64,000 bases of DNA. Source: Hyphomonas sp. (lineage in GTDB: Bacteria; Pseudomonadota; Alphaproteobacteria; Caulobacterales; Hyphomonadaceae). Positions 26,368 to 36,012 of the stretch are shown piece by piece (within the stretch, counting starts at the first letter, position 1; the number at the start of each line of letters is the position of its first letter). The position numbers and the translations under genes are program-made. The notes under the pieces were generated by a model, which saw only the letters and a program-made list of their open reading frames with translations, made no database searches and was not told the origin of the DNA. The stretch lies in assembly GCF_013823385.1 (NCBI RefSeq), contig NZ_PNMA01000004.1, positions 62,001 through 126,000 on the forward strand. The letters run 5' to 3'.

Positions 26368-27078
26368 ATGACCCGTCAGATCCGTTCGCTACCAGCTCTC
26401 ATCGCCCTTGGCGCGGGCGCCGCGGCCATATCGGCCTGCGCCAGTGTCGCGCCGACCGCGGTGCCGGCGGCCTATCTTGAAAACTCGCCGCTCGATCTCA
26501 ATCCGATCCAGGTCGAAAAGCGCACCGAGTTTCTGGAAGTGGCCATCGATGCGCAGGCCAGCGAGCTTTCCAGCAGCGACCGCGCGCGTATCCGCGAATT
26601 CCTGGCCGGGTATGTGAAGCGCGGCCACGGCCCGCTCGTCCTGTCGATGCCTCAGGTCTCGGCCAATCCGCAGCTTGCGGTCGCGGCCGTCGCAGAGGCC
26701 CGCGCCATCGCCTGGGATCTCGGCGTCGAGTATGAGGAAATGACAGGCCGCGCACACGGCGCCGGTTCGCCCGTCAGTGAGCCGATGATCCTCGCCTATC
26801 AGAGCTATGAGGCGATTGCGCCTTACTGCCCGCCCAAATCGACTGTGGATTTCAGCAATATCGATTCCAACAACCAGCTGCCGACGCTGGGCTGTTCGGT
26901 CCGCACCAATCTGGCCGCCATGATCATTGATCCGGGTGATCTTCTCGGAAAGCGCGCGCTTGATCCGTCCGATCTTTCCCGCCGCCAGGTCATTCTGGAG
27001 AAGTTCCGTGCCGGAGAAACCACGGCATCCGCGCGGTCGAACCAGGAGTCCGGCGCTGTTTCATCGGCGGTCCGGTAA
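26368..27078 (+). CDS. cpaD: Flp pilus assembly lipoprotein CpaD
   Basis: A 236-aa protein with a signal peptide and lipobox-like ISAC near residue 20. It has the CpaD-family core (DRARIREFLAGYVKRGHGPLVLSMP) and the C-terminal NQLPTLGCSVRTNLAAMIIDPGDLLG block. It is an outer-membrane-associated partner of the CpaC secretin. The frame is open upstream inside cpaC, but the ATG at 26368, 13 bp after the cpaC stop, begins the signal peptide. The final 25 residues (Ser/Ala/Glu-rich) are probably disordered. Confidence 0.9.
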   Translation: MTRQIRSLPALIALGAGAAAISACASVAPTAVPAAYLENSPLDLNPIQVEKRTEFLEVAIDAQASELSSSDRARIREFLAGYVKRGHGPLVLSMPQVSANPQLAVAAVAEARAIAWDLGVEYEEMTGRAHGAGSPVSEPMILAYQSYEAIAPYCPPKSTVDFSNIDSNNQLPTLGCSVRTNLAAMIIDPGDLLGKRALDPSDLSRRQVILEKFRAGETTASARSNQESGAVSSAVR

Positions 27079-27112
27079 AGTTTTGGCAGGAGCCACGGGG
27101 AGCACAAAGAAG

Positions 27113-28516
27113 ATGGGCAAAGACAATCCGATGTTCGAAGACGACATCGACCCTGAGTTCGAAGATGTCTTCGGCGAAGAGGGCCCCTCGACGCCGATAG
27201 GCAGGGCGACAGCGACAATCTTTGGCGAAACGCCTGCGGCGGCCTCGCCGGTCCAGCCGGTGGTGGATTTCGCGGCGCGCCCGGCCAATTACAACATGCC
27301 GGTCTTCTCGTCCGGGGATGAGGGCGGCGACGCCCTGCTGCCGGCAATTTCGATCAAGCTGTTCTATGAGCGCGAGGAAACCCGCCTGCTGATGGAACTC
27401 TGCGCGCAGGACCGGCGCATGGGCCGTGCCACGGTCGAATGCCTGCCCGGCGGTATTCCGTCTGCGATCCATTATCTGCAGGGCAACCCGACACCCAATC
27501 TCATCCTCATCGAGTCCGGCTCGGTGGCCGAGCAGGTGATCGCCGAGGTCGATGCTCTGGCCGAGCATTGCGACGAGCATGTGAAGGTCGTCGTCATCGG
27601 CTCGGTCAACGACATCATGCTCTACCGCCAGCTGATGGCGCGCGGCGTGTCGGAATATCTTGTTCCGCCGTTCCAGCCGCTGCAGATCATCCGTGCCATC
27701 TCGGGCCTCTTCACCGATCCGGACGCGCCCTTCGTCGGCCGCCAGATTTCGGTGGTTGGCGCCAAGGGCGGGGTAGGGGCCTCCACCATCGCCCACAACC
27801 TTGCCTGGTCGCTGGCGGAAAATATCAAGGTCAACACCACGCTCGTCGACCTTGACCTCTCTTTCGGCACCACCGCGCTCGACTTCAACCAGGAAACGCC
27901 CCAGACGATTGCCGACGCGCTGCTCGCGCCCGAGCGCGCCGACGACGCCGTGATCGAACGCCTGCTGGCCCGCGCCACGGAGCGGCTTTCCCTCTTCACC
28001 GCGCCGGCCCATATCAACCAGATCATCGATATTCCCGATGATGCGTACACGACCGTTATCCAGGGCGTGCGCCGGAATGTGCCTTTCATGGTGCTGGATC
28101 TGCCGCATGTCTGGAACCAGTGGCTGCGCACCACGCTGATCCAGTCTGACGAAGTGATCGTCGTCTGCCAGCCAGACCTTGCCTCCCTGCGTAACGGCAA
28201 GAACCTGATCGACCAGCTCAAGGGCCACCGCGTCAATGACAACCCGCCCCGGCTGGTGCTGAACATGTGCGGCGTGCCCAAGCGGCCGGAAATTCCGGTG
28301 AAGGATTTCGCTGCCGCCATCGGCGTGGAGCCGGAGATCATCGTGCCCTTCGATCCTGAAGTCTTCGGCACGGCGGCCAATAATGGCCAGATGATTTCCG
28401 AAACCGGCCCGGCATCGCGCCCGGCCATCGCCATCGATGAACTGGCAGCGGCCCTGAGCGGGCGGACGATCCAGAGGGTTGAGAAATCATTCCTCAAGAA
28501 ACTGCTGGGTAAGTAG
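27113..28516 (+). CDS. cpaE: Pilus localisation ATPase CpaE
   Basis: A 467-aa protein. An acidic N-terminal tail (EDDIDPEFEDVFGEE) is followed by a degenerate receiver-like domain (about 80-205) without the phospho-acceptor pocket, then a MinD/ParA-type ATPase. The deviant Walker A is GAKGGVGAST, and VDLDLSFGT follows. In Caulobacter CpaE places the pilus machine at a cell pole. GGGGAG lies about 10 nt before the ATG at 27113. The open frame upstream runs through cpaD and is not coding. Confidence 0.92.
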   Translation: MGKDNPMFEDDIDPEFEDVFGEEGPSTPIGRATATIFGETPAAASPVQPVVDFAARPANYNMPVFSSGDEGGDALLPAISIKLFYEREETRLLMELCAQDRRMGRATVECLPGGIPSAIHYLQGNPTPNLILIESGSVAEQVIAEVDALAEHCDEHVKVVVIGSVNDIMLYRQLMARGVSEYLVPPFQPLQIIRAISGLFTDPDAPFVGRQISVVGAKGGVGASTIAHNLAWSLAENIKVNTTLVDLDLSFGTTALDFNQETPQTIADALLAPERADDAVIERLLARATERLSLFTAPAHINQIIDIPDDAYTTVIQGVRRNVPFMVLDLPHVWNQWLRTTLIQSDEVIVVCQPDLASLRNGKNLIDQLKGHRVNDNPPRLVLNMCGVPKRPEIPVKDFAAAIGVEPEIIVPFDPEVFGTAANNGQMISETGPASRPAIAIDELAAALSGRTIQRVEKSFLKKLLGK

Positions 28517-28541
28517 GACGATTGAGATAACGGGTTAGATC

Positions 28542-30023
28542 ATGGCTTTTGGCAAACGCTCGGTTACATCTTCCGCAACGCTGCCCTCGCCGGCGCCTGC
28601 GGCGGCGCCGAAGCCGGCTGCCCCCACGCCGGCCGCCCCGTCTGCGCCTGTCAAGCCGCGCGCGCCGGAGCCCGCGCCCGTTGCGGCAACAAAGCTCAAG
28701 ACCCCTGAGGTCAAGCCGGAGCCGGTCCGCAAGGTCAACCAGCATTCCGATCAGTATTACGCCACCAAGACCACCATCTTCAACGCGCTGATCGACACGA
28801 TCGACCTTTCCCAGCTCGCCCAGCTCGACACCGAGAGCGCGCGTGAGGAAATCCGCGATATCGTCGTCGAGATCATCAGCATCAAGAATGTCGTGATGTC
28901 GATTTCCGAGCAGGAATACCTGCTCGACGACATCTGTAACGATGTGCTCGGCTATGGCCCGCTGGAGCCGCTTCTGGCGCGGGACGACATCGCCGATATC
29001 ATGGTCAACGGTGCCGACACGACCTATATCGAGGTCAACGGCAAGATCGAGCGGACGAATATCCGCTTCCGCGACAATGCCCAGCTGATGAACATCTGCC
29101 AACGGATCGTGTCTCAGGTTGGCCGGCGCGTCGATGAAAGCTCTCCGATCTGCGACGCCCGCCTGCTGGATGGCTCCCGCGTCAACGTGATTGCCCCGCC
29201 GCTCGCCATTGACGGCCCCACGCTCACCATCCGTAAGTTCAAGAAGGACAAGCTGAAGCTTGACGATCTTGTCCGCTTCGGATCGATCAGCGAGCCTGGC
29301 GCCGAGATCCTGCGCATCATTGGCCACAGCCGCTGCAACGTGCTGATCTCCGGCGGTACGGGCTCGGGCAAGACCACGCTGCTCAACTGTCTCACCGGCT
29401 TCATCGAGCCGGGCGAACGCGTCATCACCTGCGAAGACTCCGCCGAACTTCAGCTTCAGCAGCCCCATGTCGTGCGCCTGGAAACCCGCCCGCCCAACAT
29501 CGAAGGCTCCGGCGAGGTCACCATGCGTGAACTCGTCAAGAACTGTCTGCGTATGCGCCCGGAACGGATCATCGTGGGCGAGGTGCGCGGCCCCGAAGCG
29601 TTCGACCTTCTGCAGGCGATGAATACGGGCCATGATGGCTCGATGGGCACGCTGCACGCCAACAGCCCGCGCGAAGCCTTGAGCCGTGTGGAATCCATGA
29701 TCACCATGGGCGGCTTCTCGCTGCCGGCAAAAACCATCCGTGAAATGATCGTCGGCTCGATTGATGTGGTCGTCCAGGCTTCGCGTCTGCGCGATGGCTC
29801 CCGCCGCATCATGTGCATCACCGAGGTGCTCGGCCTTGAGGGCGACACCATCGTTCTTCAGGACATTCTCAAATACGAGATCGAAGGCGAAGACGAGAAC
29901 GGCAAGATCGTCGGCCGCCACCGGGGCATGGGCATAGGCCGCCCGCGCTTCTGGGAACGGGCATCCTACTATAACCTCGAGCGGGAACTCGCCGCAGCTC
30001 TTGATGAGGTAAATGGCGGCTGA
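28542..30023 (+). CDS. cpaF: Flp pilus motor ATPase CpaF (TadA)
   Basis: A 493-aa secretion ATPase of the VirB11/GspE superfamily. The first 60 residues are Ala/Pro/Lys-rich and likely disordered. An N-terminal domain ([23 protein letters not shown]) precedes Walker [13 protein letters not shown] near residue 270, the Asp box [12 protein letters not shown], Walker [13 protein letters not shown] and the His box [13 protein letters not shown]. It powers both extension and retraction of the Tad pilus. Its stop overlaps the tadB ATG by one base. Confidence 0.96.
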   Translation: MAFGKRSVTSSATLPSPAPAAAPKPAAPTPAAPSAPVKPRAPEPAPVAATKLKTPEVKPEPVRKVNQHSDQYYATKTTIFNALIDTIDLSQLAQLDTESAREEIRDIVVEIISIKNVVMSISEQEYLLDDICNDVLGYGPLEPLLARDDIADIMVNGADTTYIEVNGKIERTNIRFRDNAQLMNICQRIVSQVGRRVDESSPICDARLLDGSRVNVIAPPLAIDGPTLTIRKFKKDKLKLDDLVRFGSISEPGAEILRIIGHSRCNVLISGGTGSGKTTLLNCLTGFIEPGERVITCEDSAELQLQQPHVVRLETRPPNIEGSGEVTMRELVKNCLRMRPERIIVGEVRGPEAFDLLQAMNTGHDGSMGTLHANSPREALSRVESMITMGGFSLPAKTIREMIVGSIDVVVQASRLRDGSRRIMCITEVLGLEGDTIVLQDILKYEIEGEDENGKIVGRHRGMGIGRPRFWERASYYNLERELAAALDEVNGG

Positions 30024-31048
30024 TGGCGGGTTCGATGGTCCCCTATATTGTTGCGGCGCTGGCCTTCTTTGCCATCGTCGGCGTCGGTCTTGTGCTCACC
30101 GGCAACCGCGATGATGCCGCGCGCAAGCGCGCCAGGGCGATCAGCGCCGGGGGAGGGCCGGTCAAGGGCAGCAAGCTCGCCGACGAAAACGCCCGCCGCC
30201 GCGCCAAGACCCAGGAAATGCTCGAAGGCCTGCGCAGGCAGGACAAGGAACGTCGCCGGAATGATCCCATGCGGAACATCGGGTCAAAGCTCACCCAAGC
30301 CGGCCTCGAAATTCCGGTGCCGATGTTCTGGATGCTTTCGGCTGTGTGCGGATTGGTCTGCGCTGGGGTTGTCTACATTTCGGGCGCCGATGGCCTGGTG
30401 ATCAACGGCATTTCCCTCAAAAGCCGGCCCGTTCTGGTGGCTGCGGCCTTTTTCGGCGGCACGCTGGGCGTCCCGCAATTCATCCTGAACTTCCTCATCA
30501 AGGGCCGCCACACCAAGATGGTGAACCAGTTTGCCGATGCGCTCGACATCATCGTGCGCGGCGTGCGCTCCGGCCTGCCGCTCAACGAATGTATCCGCGT
30601 CATTGCCAAGGAAAGCCCCGAGCCCCTGCGCAAGGAATTCATGACCTTTGCCGACAATCTGGCAATGGGCGCGGGCCTCGACCGCTCGCTGGCGGCGCTC
30701 TACAAGCGGATGCCGCTGCAGGAAATCAACTTCTTTGCCATCGTGCTGATGATCCAGTCCAAGGCCGGGGGCAACCTTTCCGAAGCCCTGCATAACCTCT
30801 CCACCGTCATCCGCTCCCGGAAGATGATGCGCGAGAAGGTAAAGGCCCTCTCGTCGGAGGCCAAGGCGTCGGCCATGATCATCGGCTGTCTTCCCTTTGC
30901 CGTGGGCATCATGGTGTTTCTCACCACGCCGGATTACATCATGGAGCTATTCCGTACAGAGACCGGACACGTCATCCTCGTGATGGCCGCCGGCATGATG
31001 GGCACCGGCATCACGGTCATGCGCAACATGATCAATTTCGATATGTGA
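30023..31048 (+). CDS. tadB: Flp pilus inner-membrane platform protein TadB
   Basis: A 341-aa membrane protein (CpaG in Caulobacter usage) with helices near residues 5-22, 93-112 and 120-140, then a GspF/T2SSF cytoplasmic domain (FADALDIIVRGVRSGLPLNECI, KAGGNLSEALHNLSTVIRSR), and two C-terminal helices. It works with TadC as the platform through which the CpaF motor acts. A basic, glutamine/arginine-rich loop (residues about 45-80) follows the first helix. It overlaps cpaF by one base and ends 13 bp before tadC. Confidence 0.92.
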   Translation: MAGSMVPYIVAALAFFAIVGVGLVLTGNRDDAARKRARAISAGGGPVKGSKLADENARRRAKTQEMLEGLRRQDKERRRNDPMRNIGSKLTQAGLEIPVPMFWMLSAVCGLVCAGVVYISGADGLVINGISLKSRPVLVAAAFFGGTLGVPQFILNFLIKGRHTKMVNQFADALDIIVRGVRSGLPLNECIRVIAKESPEPLRKEFMTFADNLAMGAGLDRSLAALYKRMPLQEINFFAIVLMIQSKAGGNLSEALHNLSTVIRSRKMMREKVKALSSEAKASAMIIGCLPFAVGIMVFLTTPDYIMELFRTETGHVILVMAAGMMGTGITVMRNMINFDM

Positions 31049-31061
31049 GGCGCGGCGCAGG

Positions 31062-32081
31062 ATGTACGATCTTCTTCTCTCCTTCACCAAGCCACAGACG
31101 CTGGCCGCCTGGCTGGTGGCGGCCGCCGTGTTCGGCACCTTCCTGACGATTTTCCTGCCCTATCTGCAGGGCAACAAGCTGGAAACCCGTCTCAAGGCGG
31201 TGGCCAGCCAGCGCGAAAAGCTCCGCAAGCAGAGCCGCGCAGCGCTGGAGAAGAAAGGTCTGCGCCGCAAGGATGACAGCGTCGTCGGTTCGATTTCCTC
31301 CAAGCTGAACCTCGCCCAGGCGCTGGAAGATCCCAACGTCGTCAAGCTGATGAACCAGGCCGGCCTGCGCGGTCCGGGGCCGATCTCGGCCTTCTATTTC
31401 GCGCGGATGGCCATGCCCTTTGCCGGGGCCGTGCTCACCTTCTTCTACATCTTCTTCGTCAATGATTTTGGCCTCAGCCAGTTCATGAAATATGGCTCGG
31501 TCATCTTTGGCGCTGCCGCCGGCTTCTATGCGCCAAACCTCTATATCTCCAACCTCGCCCAGAAGCGCCAGAAGTCCATCATGCGCGCCTTTCCCGACGC
31601 GCTCGACATGCTGCTGATCTGCGTCGAGGCGGGCATGTCGATTGAGATGGGCTTCAACAAGGTCAGCCAGGAAATCGGCTCGGCCTCTCCCGAGCTTGCC
31701 GAGGAATTCGGTATCACGGTGGCCGAGCTTTCCTATCTGCCAGACCGCCGCCAGGCCTATGAAAACCTCGCCCTGCGGACCGGCCATGAAGGCGTGAAGG
31801 CTGTCTGTATGGCGCTGGGCCAGGCTGAGCGTTACGGCACGCCGCTGGGCGACGCGCTGCGTCTGATGGCCAAGGAAAACCGCGAGATGCGCATGTCGGA
31901 GGCCGAAAAGAAGGCCGCCGCCCTGCCGGCCAAGCTCACCGTGCCGATGATCCTTTTCTTCCTGCCCGTGCTGTTCCTGGTCGTGCTCGGCCCGGCCTAT
32001 ATCAAGTACAATGCGATGCAGAAGGAAAACGAGGCCGCCCCGCAGGTTACGCAGGCGCCGCCGTCCAGCGATCTCGCCTGA
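31062..32081 (+). CDS. tadC: Flp pilus inner-membrane platform protein TadC
   Basis: A 339-aa membrane protein (CpaH) with the same plan as TadB. It has an N-terminal helix, a basic loop (VASQREKLRKQSRAALEKK), a helix pair, the GspF domain (FPDALDMLLICVEAGMSIEMGFNKV and LGQAERYGTPLGDALRLMA), and a C-terminal helix. The tail NEAAPQVTQAPPSSDLA is disordered. TadB and TadC are thought to form a heteromeric platform. It is the last pilus gene on this strand. An aldehyde dehydrogenase gene follows after 39 bp without a terminator. Confidence 0.92.
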   Translation: MYDLLLSFTKPQTLAAWLVAAAVFGTFLTIFLPYLQGNKLETRLKAVASQREKLRKQSRAALEKKGLRRKDDSVVGSISSKLNLAQALEDPNVVKLMNQAGLRGPGPISAFYFARMAMPFAGAVLTFFYIFFVNDFGLSQFMKYGSVIFGAAAGFYAPNLYISNLAQKRQKSIMRAFPDALDMLLICVEAGMSIEMGFNKVSQEIGSASPELAEEFGITVAELSYLPDRRQAYENLALRTGHEGVKAVCMALGQAERYGTPLGDALRLMAKENREMRMSEAEKKAAALPAKLTVPMILFFLPVLFLVVLGPAYIKYNAMQKENEAAPQVTQAPPSSDLA

Positions 32082-32120
32082 GGGCTTCCCCCCGCCGCGC
32101 CGGGCGGCTAGACCGCTGGC

Positions 32121-33623
32121 ATGACACCGCTTGATCTTGCCGCCGCCAGCCTCGCCCGTCTCGGCGTTCCCATGCCCGCCGCCAGCGGCGCCATTGCCTG
32201 CCGCTCGCCGCTCGATGGCTCCGTACTCGGATATCTTCCCGCCGCCACGGCTGTGGACCATGAAGCCGCTGTCAGCCGCGCGGCCGATGCATTTCTCCGC
32301 TGGCGCGAGGTGCCCGCGCCCCGGCGCGGTGAATTCGTCCGCCTGCTGGGGGAGGAGCTGCGCGCTGCCAAGGATGACCTCGCCGCCCTCGTCACGCTGG
32401 AGGCGGGCAAGATCCCCGCCGAAGCGGCCGGCGAGGTGCAGGAGATGATCGACATCTGCGACTTTGCCACCGGCCTCTCCCGCCAGCTTCACGGCCTCAC
32501 CATCGCGTCGGAACGCCCCGGCCACCGGATGATGGAAACCTGGCACCCGGCCGGGATCACCGCCGTCATCACCGCCTTCAACTTCCCCGTCGCCGTCTGG
32601 GCCTGGAACGCCGCGCTGGCGCTGGTCTGCGGCAATCCGGTGATCTGGAAACCGTCGGAGAAAACCCCGCTCACCGCGCGCGCGGTCAGTGCCGTGGCCG
32701 CCCGGGCAGCCGAGAAGTTCGGCGGCGTGCCCGATGGCCTCCTAGCCTGCCTCATTGGCGGGGCAGATGCCGGCGCCCGCCTGGCGGAAGACCCCCGCAT
32801 CGCGGTCCTCTCCGCCACCGGCTCCACGCGGATGGGCCGCGCCGTGGCGCCCGTCGTCGCCGCCCGTTTCGGCAAGATGATCCTTGAGCTTGGCGGCAAC
32901 AATGCCGGCATTGTCTGTCCGTCTGCGGATATTGACCTTGCCCTGCGCGCGATTGCCTTCTCCGCCCTCGGCACCGCCGGCCAGCGCTGCACCACGATGC
33001 GCCGCCTCTTCGTGCACCAAAGCGTGATGGACACGCTCCTGCCGCGCCTCAAATCCGCCTTCGCCTCGGCAAAAGTGGGGGATCCGCGCGGGGAAGGGGT
33101 GCTGCTCGGCCCGCTGATCGATGAGGCCGCCGCCGAGGCCATGCAGGCCGCCTTGGAAGAAGCCCGCGCGCTCGGCGCAGTGGTCACCGGCGGCGAGCGT
33201 CTTTCCGGCCCCGGCGTCTATGTCCGCCCGGCCCTGGTGGAAATGCCCGCGCAAACCGGCCCGATGCTGCGCGAAACCTTCGCGCCCATCCTCTATGTTC
33301 TGCCCTATACGGATCTTTCGCAGGCCATCGACCTGAACAATGCCGCGGGCGCAGGCCTTTCCTCCGCCATCTTCACCACAGACCTGCGCGAAGCCGAAAC
33401 CTTCCTCTCCGCAGCGGGGTCTGACTGCGGCATCGCCAACGTCAACATCGGCACCTCCGGCGCAGAGATCGGCGGGGCGTTCGGCGGCGAGAAGGAAACC
33501 GGCGGCGGGCGCGAATCCGGTTCAGACGCCTGGAAAGGCTACATGCGGCGGGCCACCAACACGGTCAACTATTCCCGCGCGCTGCCGCTCGCCCAGGGCA
33601 TCCGCTTCGACCTGCCGGATTAG
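32121..33623 (+). CDS. ALDH7-family aldehyde dehydrogenase (aminoadipate/piperideine-6-carboxylate type)
   Basis: A 500-aa NAD-dependent dehydrogenase. The catalytic glutamate is in ELGGNNA and the catalytic cysteine in GQRCTTMRR. The C-terminal block FGGEKETGGGRESGSDAWKGYMRR and PLAQGI are hallmarks of the ALDH7/antiquitin group. That group oxidises alpha-aminoadipate semialdehyde (in equilibrium with piperideine-6-carboxylate) to aminoadipate in lysine breakdown. It sits 39 bp behind tadC and may be transcribed by read-through from the pilus operon, with which it has no obvious functional link. It converges on tadD with no visible terminator. Confidence 0.88.
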   Translation: MTPLDLAAASLARLGVPMPAASGAIACRSPLDGSVLGYLPAATAVDHEAAVSRAADAFLRWREVPAPRRGEFVRLLGEELRAAKDDLAALVTLEAGKIPAEAAGEVQEMIDICDFATGLSRQLHGLTIASERPGHRMMETWHPAGITAVITAFNFPVAVWAWNAALALVCGNPVIWKPSEKTPLTARAVSAVAARAAEKFGGVPDGLLACLIGGADAGARLAEDPRIAVLSATGSTRMGRAVAPVVAARFGKMILELGGNNAGIVCPSADIDLALRAIAFSALGTAGQRCTTMRRLFVHQSVMDTLLPRLKSAFASAKVGDPRGEGVLLGPLIDEAAAEAMQAALEEARALGAVVTGGERLSGPGVYVRPALVEMPAQTGPMLRETFAPILYVLPYTDLSQAIDLNNAAGAGLSSAIFTTDLREAETFLSAAGSDCGIANVNIGTSGAEIGGAFGGEKETGGGRESGSDAWKGYMRRATNTVNYSRALPLAQGIRFDLPD

Positions 33624-33637
33624 GGTCCGCAGGCGGA

Positions 33638-34504
33638 TTACTGGTTCAGCGTGCCGCGCAGCTGCCGCTTGCTGCCCGGCGCGGTGGAGGTGGACGTGTT
33701 GCCCCCGCCGATCAGCGCGTCATAGGTGCGCGCCGGCTGCACCAGCCCGCGCAGCAGGGCGGCGTTCTGCTCGGCCACCTTGTCCGGCGCGTTCTGGGCG
33801 CTGACTTCCTTCATCTCGTCAAACCGCCCCTGCAGGCCGATCACGAGGGCGAGGTTTTCCGTCACGCGGGGGCCCGCGTCCGGCTGGGCGGCGGCCGCGC
33901 GCAGCTGCGCCTCAGCACCCGCCAGATCGCCCGACAGCAGCAGCGACAGCCCATAATTGGTCAGCGTCGTCACACGGGCAGGCTCGATGCTCAGCGCCCG
34001 CTGATAGTTCATCTGCGCCTGGCGGTGCATTTCCATCTGGTCGAATGCCGTGCCCAGCGCGGCCCAGCCATCGGCCCGGCCGGGCGCGGCGCGGGTCACC
34101 TGTTCAAAGCTGGCCCGGGCGGCTTCATGATTGCCCTGCGCCATCAGGATGCGCCCGCTCATCATCAAGAGGTCCGCATTCCCCGGATGGAGCACCAGCG
34201 TCTTGCCCACCACATCAATCGCCCGATCCTGGCTGCCGATGGCGCGCAGGGCGTCGGCAAATTGCAGGGCGTTTTCGATGCTCTGCGGGTCTTTCTGATA
34301 TTCCTTGCCCCAGAAATTCGCGCGGGTAAGCGGATCGGCCCGGTTGGCCGCCTCGCGTTCTTCCTGAGAGGCGGGCGCCAGCGCCGCTTCCACGGCCTGC
34401 GCCAAAGCCTTCTCTTCCTTGCTCACCCCGGTTGAGGCGCAGGCGCTGCTCAGCGCCGTCAGCGCGAGCGCGAAGCCGAGAAGGGGTGTTTTGGCACTGG
34501 ACAT
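33638..34504 (-). CDS. tadD: Flp pilus TPR lipoprotein TadD
   Basis: A 288-aa protein. A lipobox signal (LTALSSACAST) is followed by tetratricopeptide repeats across about residues 70-215. The repeat consensus is visible in NADLLMMSGRILMAQGNHEAARASFEQVTRAAP and the two following units. TadD is an outer-membrane pilotin-like lipoprotein that aids secretin assembly. The open frame extends about 1.9 kb upstream, but that is the antisense shadow of the aminopeptidase gene; the ATG at 34504 begins the lipoprotein signal. It is encoded apart from and facing the main cpa operon. Confidence 0.88.
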   Translation of the reverse strand: MSSAKTPLLGFALALTALSSACASTGVSKEEKALAQAVEAALAPASQEEREAANRADPLTRANFWGKEYQKDPQSIENALQFADALRAIGSQDRAIDVVGKTLVLHPGNADLLMMSGRILMAQGNHEAARASFEQVTRAAPGRADGWAALGTAFDQMEMHRQAQMNYQRALSIEPARVTTLTNYGLSLLLSGDLAGAEAQLRAAAAQPDAGPRVTENLALVIGLQGRFDEMKEVSAQNAPDKVAEQNAALLRGLVQPARTYDALIGGGNTSTSTAPGSKRQLRGTLNQ

Positions 34505-34569
34505 CAGCAGGCTCCGTGTATGTATCCCTGAAGGTCGGGCATATATTGCCCCCGCCGGGGTCAAGGTTC

Positions 34570-34598
34570 GGTTAACGCCGCCGCCCCAGCCATTAACC
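34570..34598. promoter_or_regulatory. Inverted TTAACC half-sites in the tadD/aminopeptidase divergent region
   Basis: GGTTAA (34570-34575) and TTAACC (34593-34598) are mirror images 17 bp apart in the 120-bp divergent region. Each resembles a CtrA half-site (TTAACCAT), but the spacing is not the canonical N7, so assignment to CtrA is weak. Confidence 0.3.
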
Positions 34599-34624
34599 AC
34601 CGAGAAGCCCGGAAAGGCGCCGAA

Positions 34625-35995
34625 ATGCACAAATCCTTCACGTCCGAAGCAACCGCTCCCGTCCGGGTCTGGCTCTATACGGCCAGCCAGTTCGGCGCAT
34701 TGGAGAACGATCCGTTCCCGAATGCGCGGGCGATTGCCGGGGCGCAGGGCTTCACCGGGGCGGCAGGGCAGACCGTTCTGGTGCCCGGCCCGGACGGGCG
34801 CACGGCGCATGTCCTTCATGGCCTCGGCGCCGGTCAGGACCAGCTGGCGGCAGCTGCCCTCTCGGCCCGGCTGCCGGAAGCTGACTATGAAATCGCCTCT
34901 ATGGGCGGTTATCCCTTCGCGGCCATTGCCGCAGGTTGGGCAGACGGGGCCTACCGTTTCGATGGCTACAGGACCGAGAAGGCCGCCCCGCCGCGCCTCC
35001 TCATCCCGGCCAGCGAAAACGCCGCCCGCCTGTCGCAGGAGGCAGACGCCGTCGCCGCCCTGCGCGATCTCGTCAACACGCCCGCCGCCGATATGGGCCC
35101 CGAACAGATCCACGCCCGCATGACTGCGCTGGGCGAACGCCACGGCGCCCGCGTTGCCGCTGTGGTGGGGGAGGCCCTGATCGAGGAAAACTACCCGATG
35201 GTCCATGCCGTCGGGCGCGCCGCCGTCAAGGCGCCGCGCTTCCTGATGCTGGAATGGGGCACGCCCGGCGCGCCGAAAGTCTCCCTCTGCGGCAAGGGCA
35301 TCACCTTCGATACCGGCGGCCTCAACATCAAGGTGGGCGACGGCATGCGCATCATGAAGAAGGATATGGGCGGGGCCGCCCATGCCATCGCGCTTGCCCA
35401 GCTGGTGATGGAGGCGCGCCTGCCCGTGCATCTGCGTCTCTTCGTGTCGGCCGCTGAAAACGCCATCGCGGGGGATGCTTTCCGCCCCGGAGACATCCTG
35501 CAGAGCCGCAAGGGCCTGACCGTCGAGATCGACAATACAGATGCCGAAGGCCGCCTCGTGCTGGCCGACGCGCTCGCCCGCGCCTGCGAAGACCAGCCAG
35601 ACCTGCTGATCGACTTTGCCACCCTCACCGGCGCGGCCCGGGTCGCCCTCGGCCCGGACCTTGCCCCGCTCTACACCGATGACGAAGCGCTCGCCGCCGA
35701 CATCCTCGCCGCCGCCGAAGAGGTGGGCGACCCGGTCTGGCGCATGCCGCTCTGGGATCCCTATCTCGCCTATCTGCAAAGCCCGGTGGCGGACCTTGTA
35801 AACTCCGGCGGCGCCGGCATGGCCGGCTCGATCACCGCAGCGGTTTTCCTCAAACAGTTCGTCTCGGCCAAAAGCTGGGCGCATTTCGACATCTGGGCCT
35901 GGCGCAAGTCCAAGTATGGCCGCCCGGATGGCGCCGCCGCCTGCGGCCTGCGCGCCGTCTTCGCCATGCTGGAAAAACGCTACCCGGCGGCCTGA
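34625..35995 (+). CDS. M17 leucyl aminopeptidase family protein
   Basis: A 456-aa dizinc peptidase removing N-terminal residues from peptides in the cytoplasm. The catalytic domain carries GKGITFDTGGLNIK (metal-binding Asp and Lys), MKKDMGGAA, and the family signature NTDAEGRLVLADAL, followed by FATLTGAARVALG. The N-terminal domain is short and weakly conserved compared with PepA (about 500 aa), making it closer to the smaller PepB-like M17 enzymes common in alphaproteobacteria. It is divergent from tadD. The antisense strand of this gene is open over its whole length, which is a GC effect and not a gene. Confidence 0.9.
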   Translation: MHKSFTSEATAPVRVWLYTASQFGALENDPFPNARAIAGAQGFTGAAGQTVLVPGPDGRTAHVLHGLGAGQDQLAAAALSARLPEADYEIASMGGYPFAAIAAGWADGAYRFDGYRTEKAAPPRLLIPASENAARLSQEADAVAALRDLVNTPAADMGPEQIHARMTALGERHGARVAAVVGEALIEENYPMVHAVGRAAVKAPRFLMLEWGTPGAPKVSLCGKGITFDTGGLNIKVGDGMRIMKKDMGGAAHAIALAQLVMEARLPVHLRLFVSAAENAIAGDAFRPGDILQSRKGLTVEIDNTDAEGRLVLADALARACEDQPDLLIDFATLTGAARVALGPDLAPLYTDDEALAADILAAAEEVGDPVWRMPLWDPYLAYLQSPVADLVNSGGAGMAGSITAAVFLKQFVSAKSWAHFDIWAWRKSKYGRPDGAAACGLRAVFAMLEKRYPAA

Positions 35996-36012
35996 ACAGA
36001 ACACCCTCTCCA

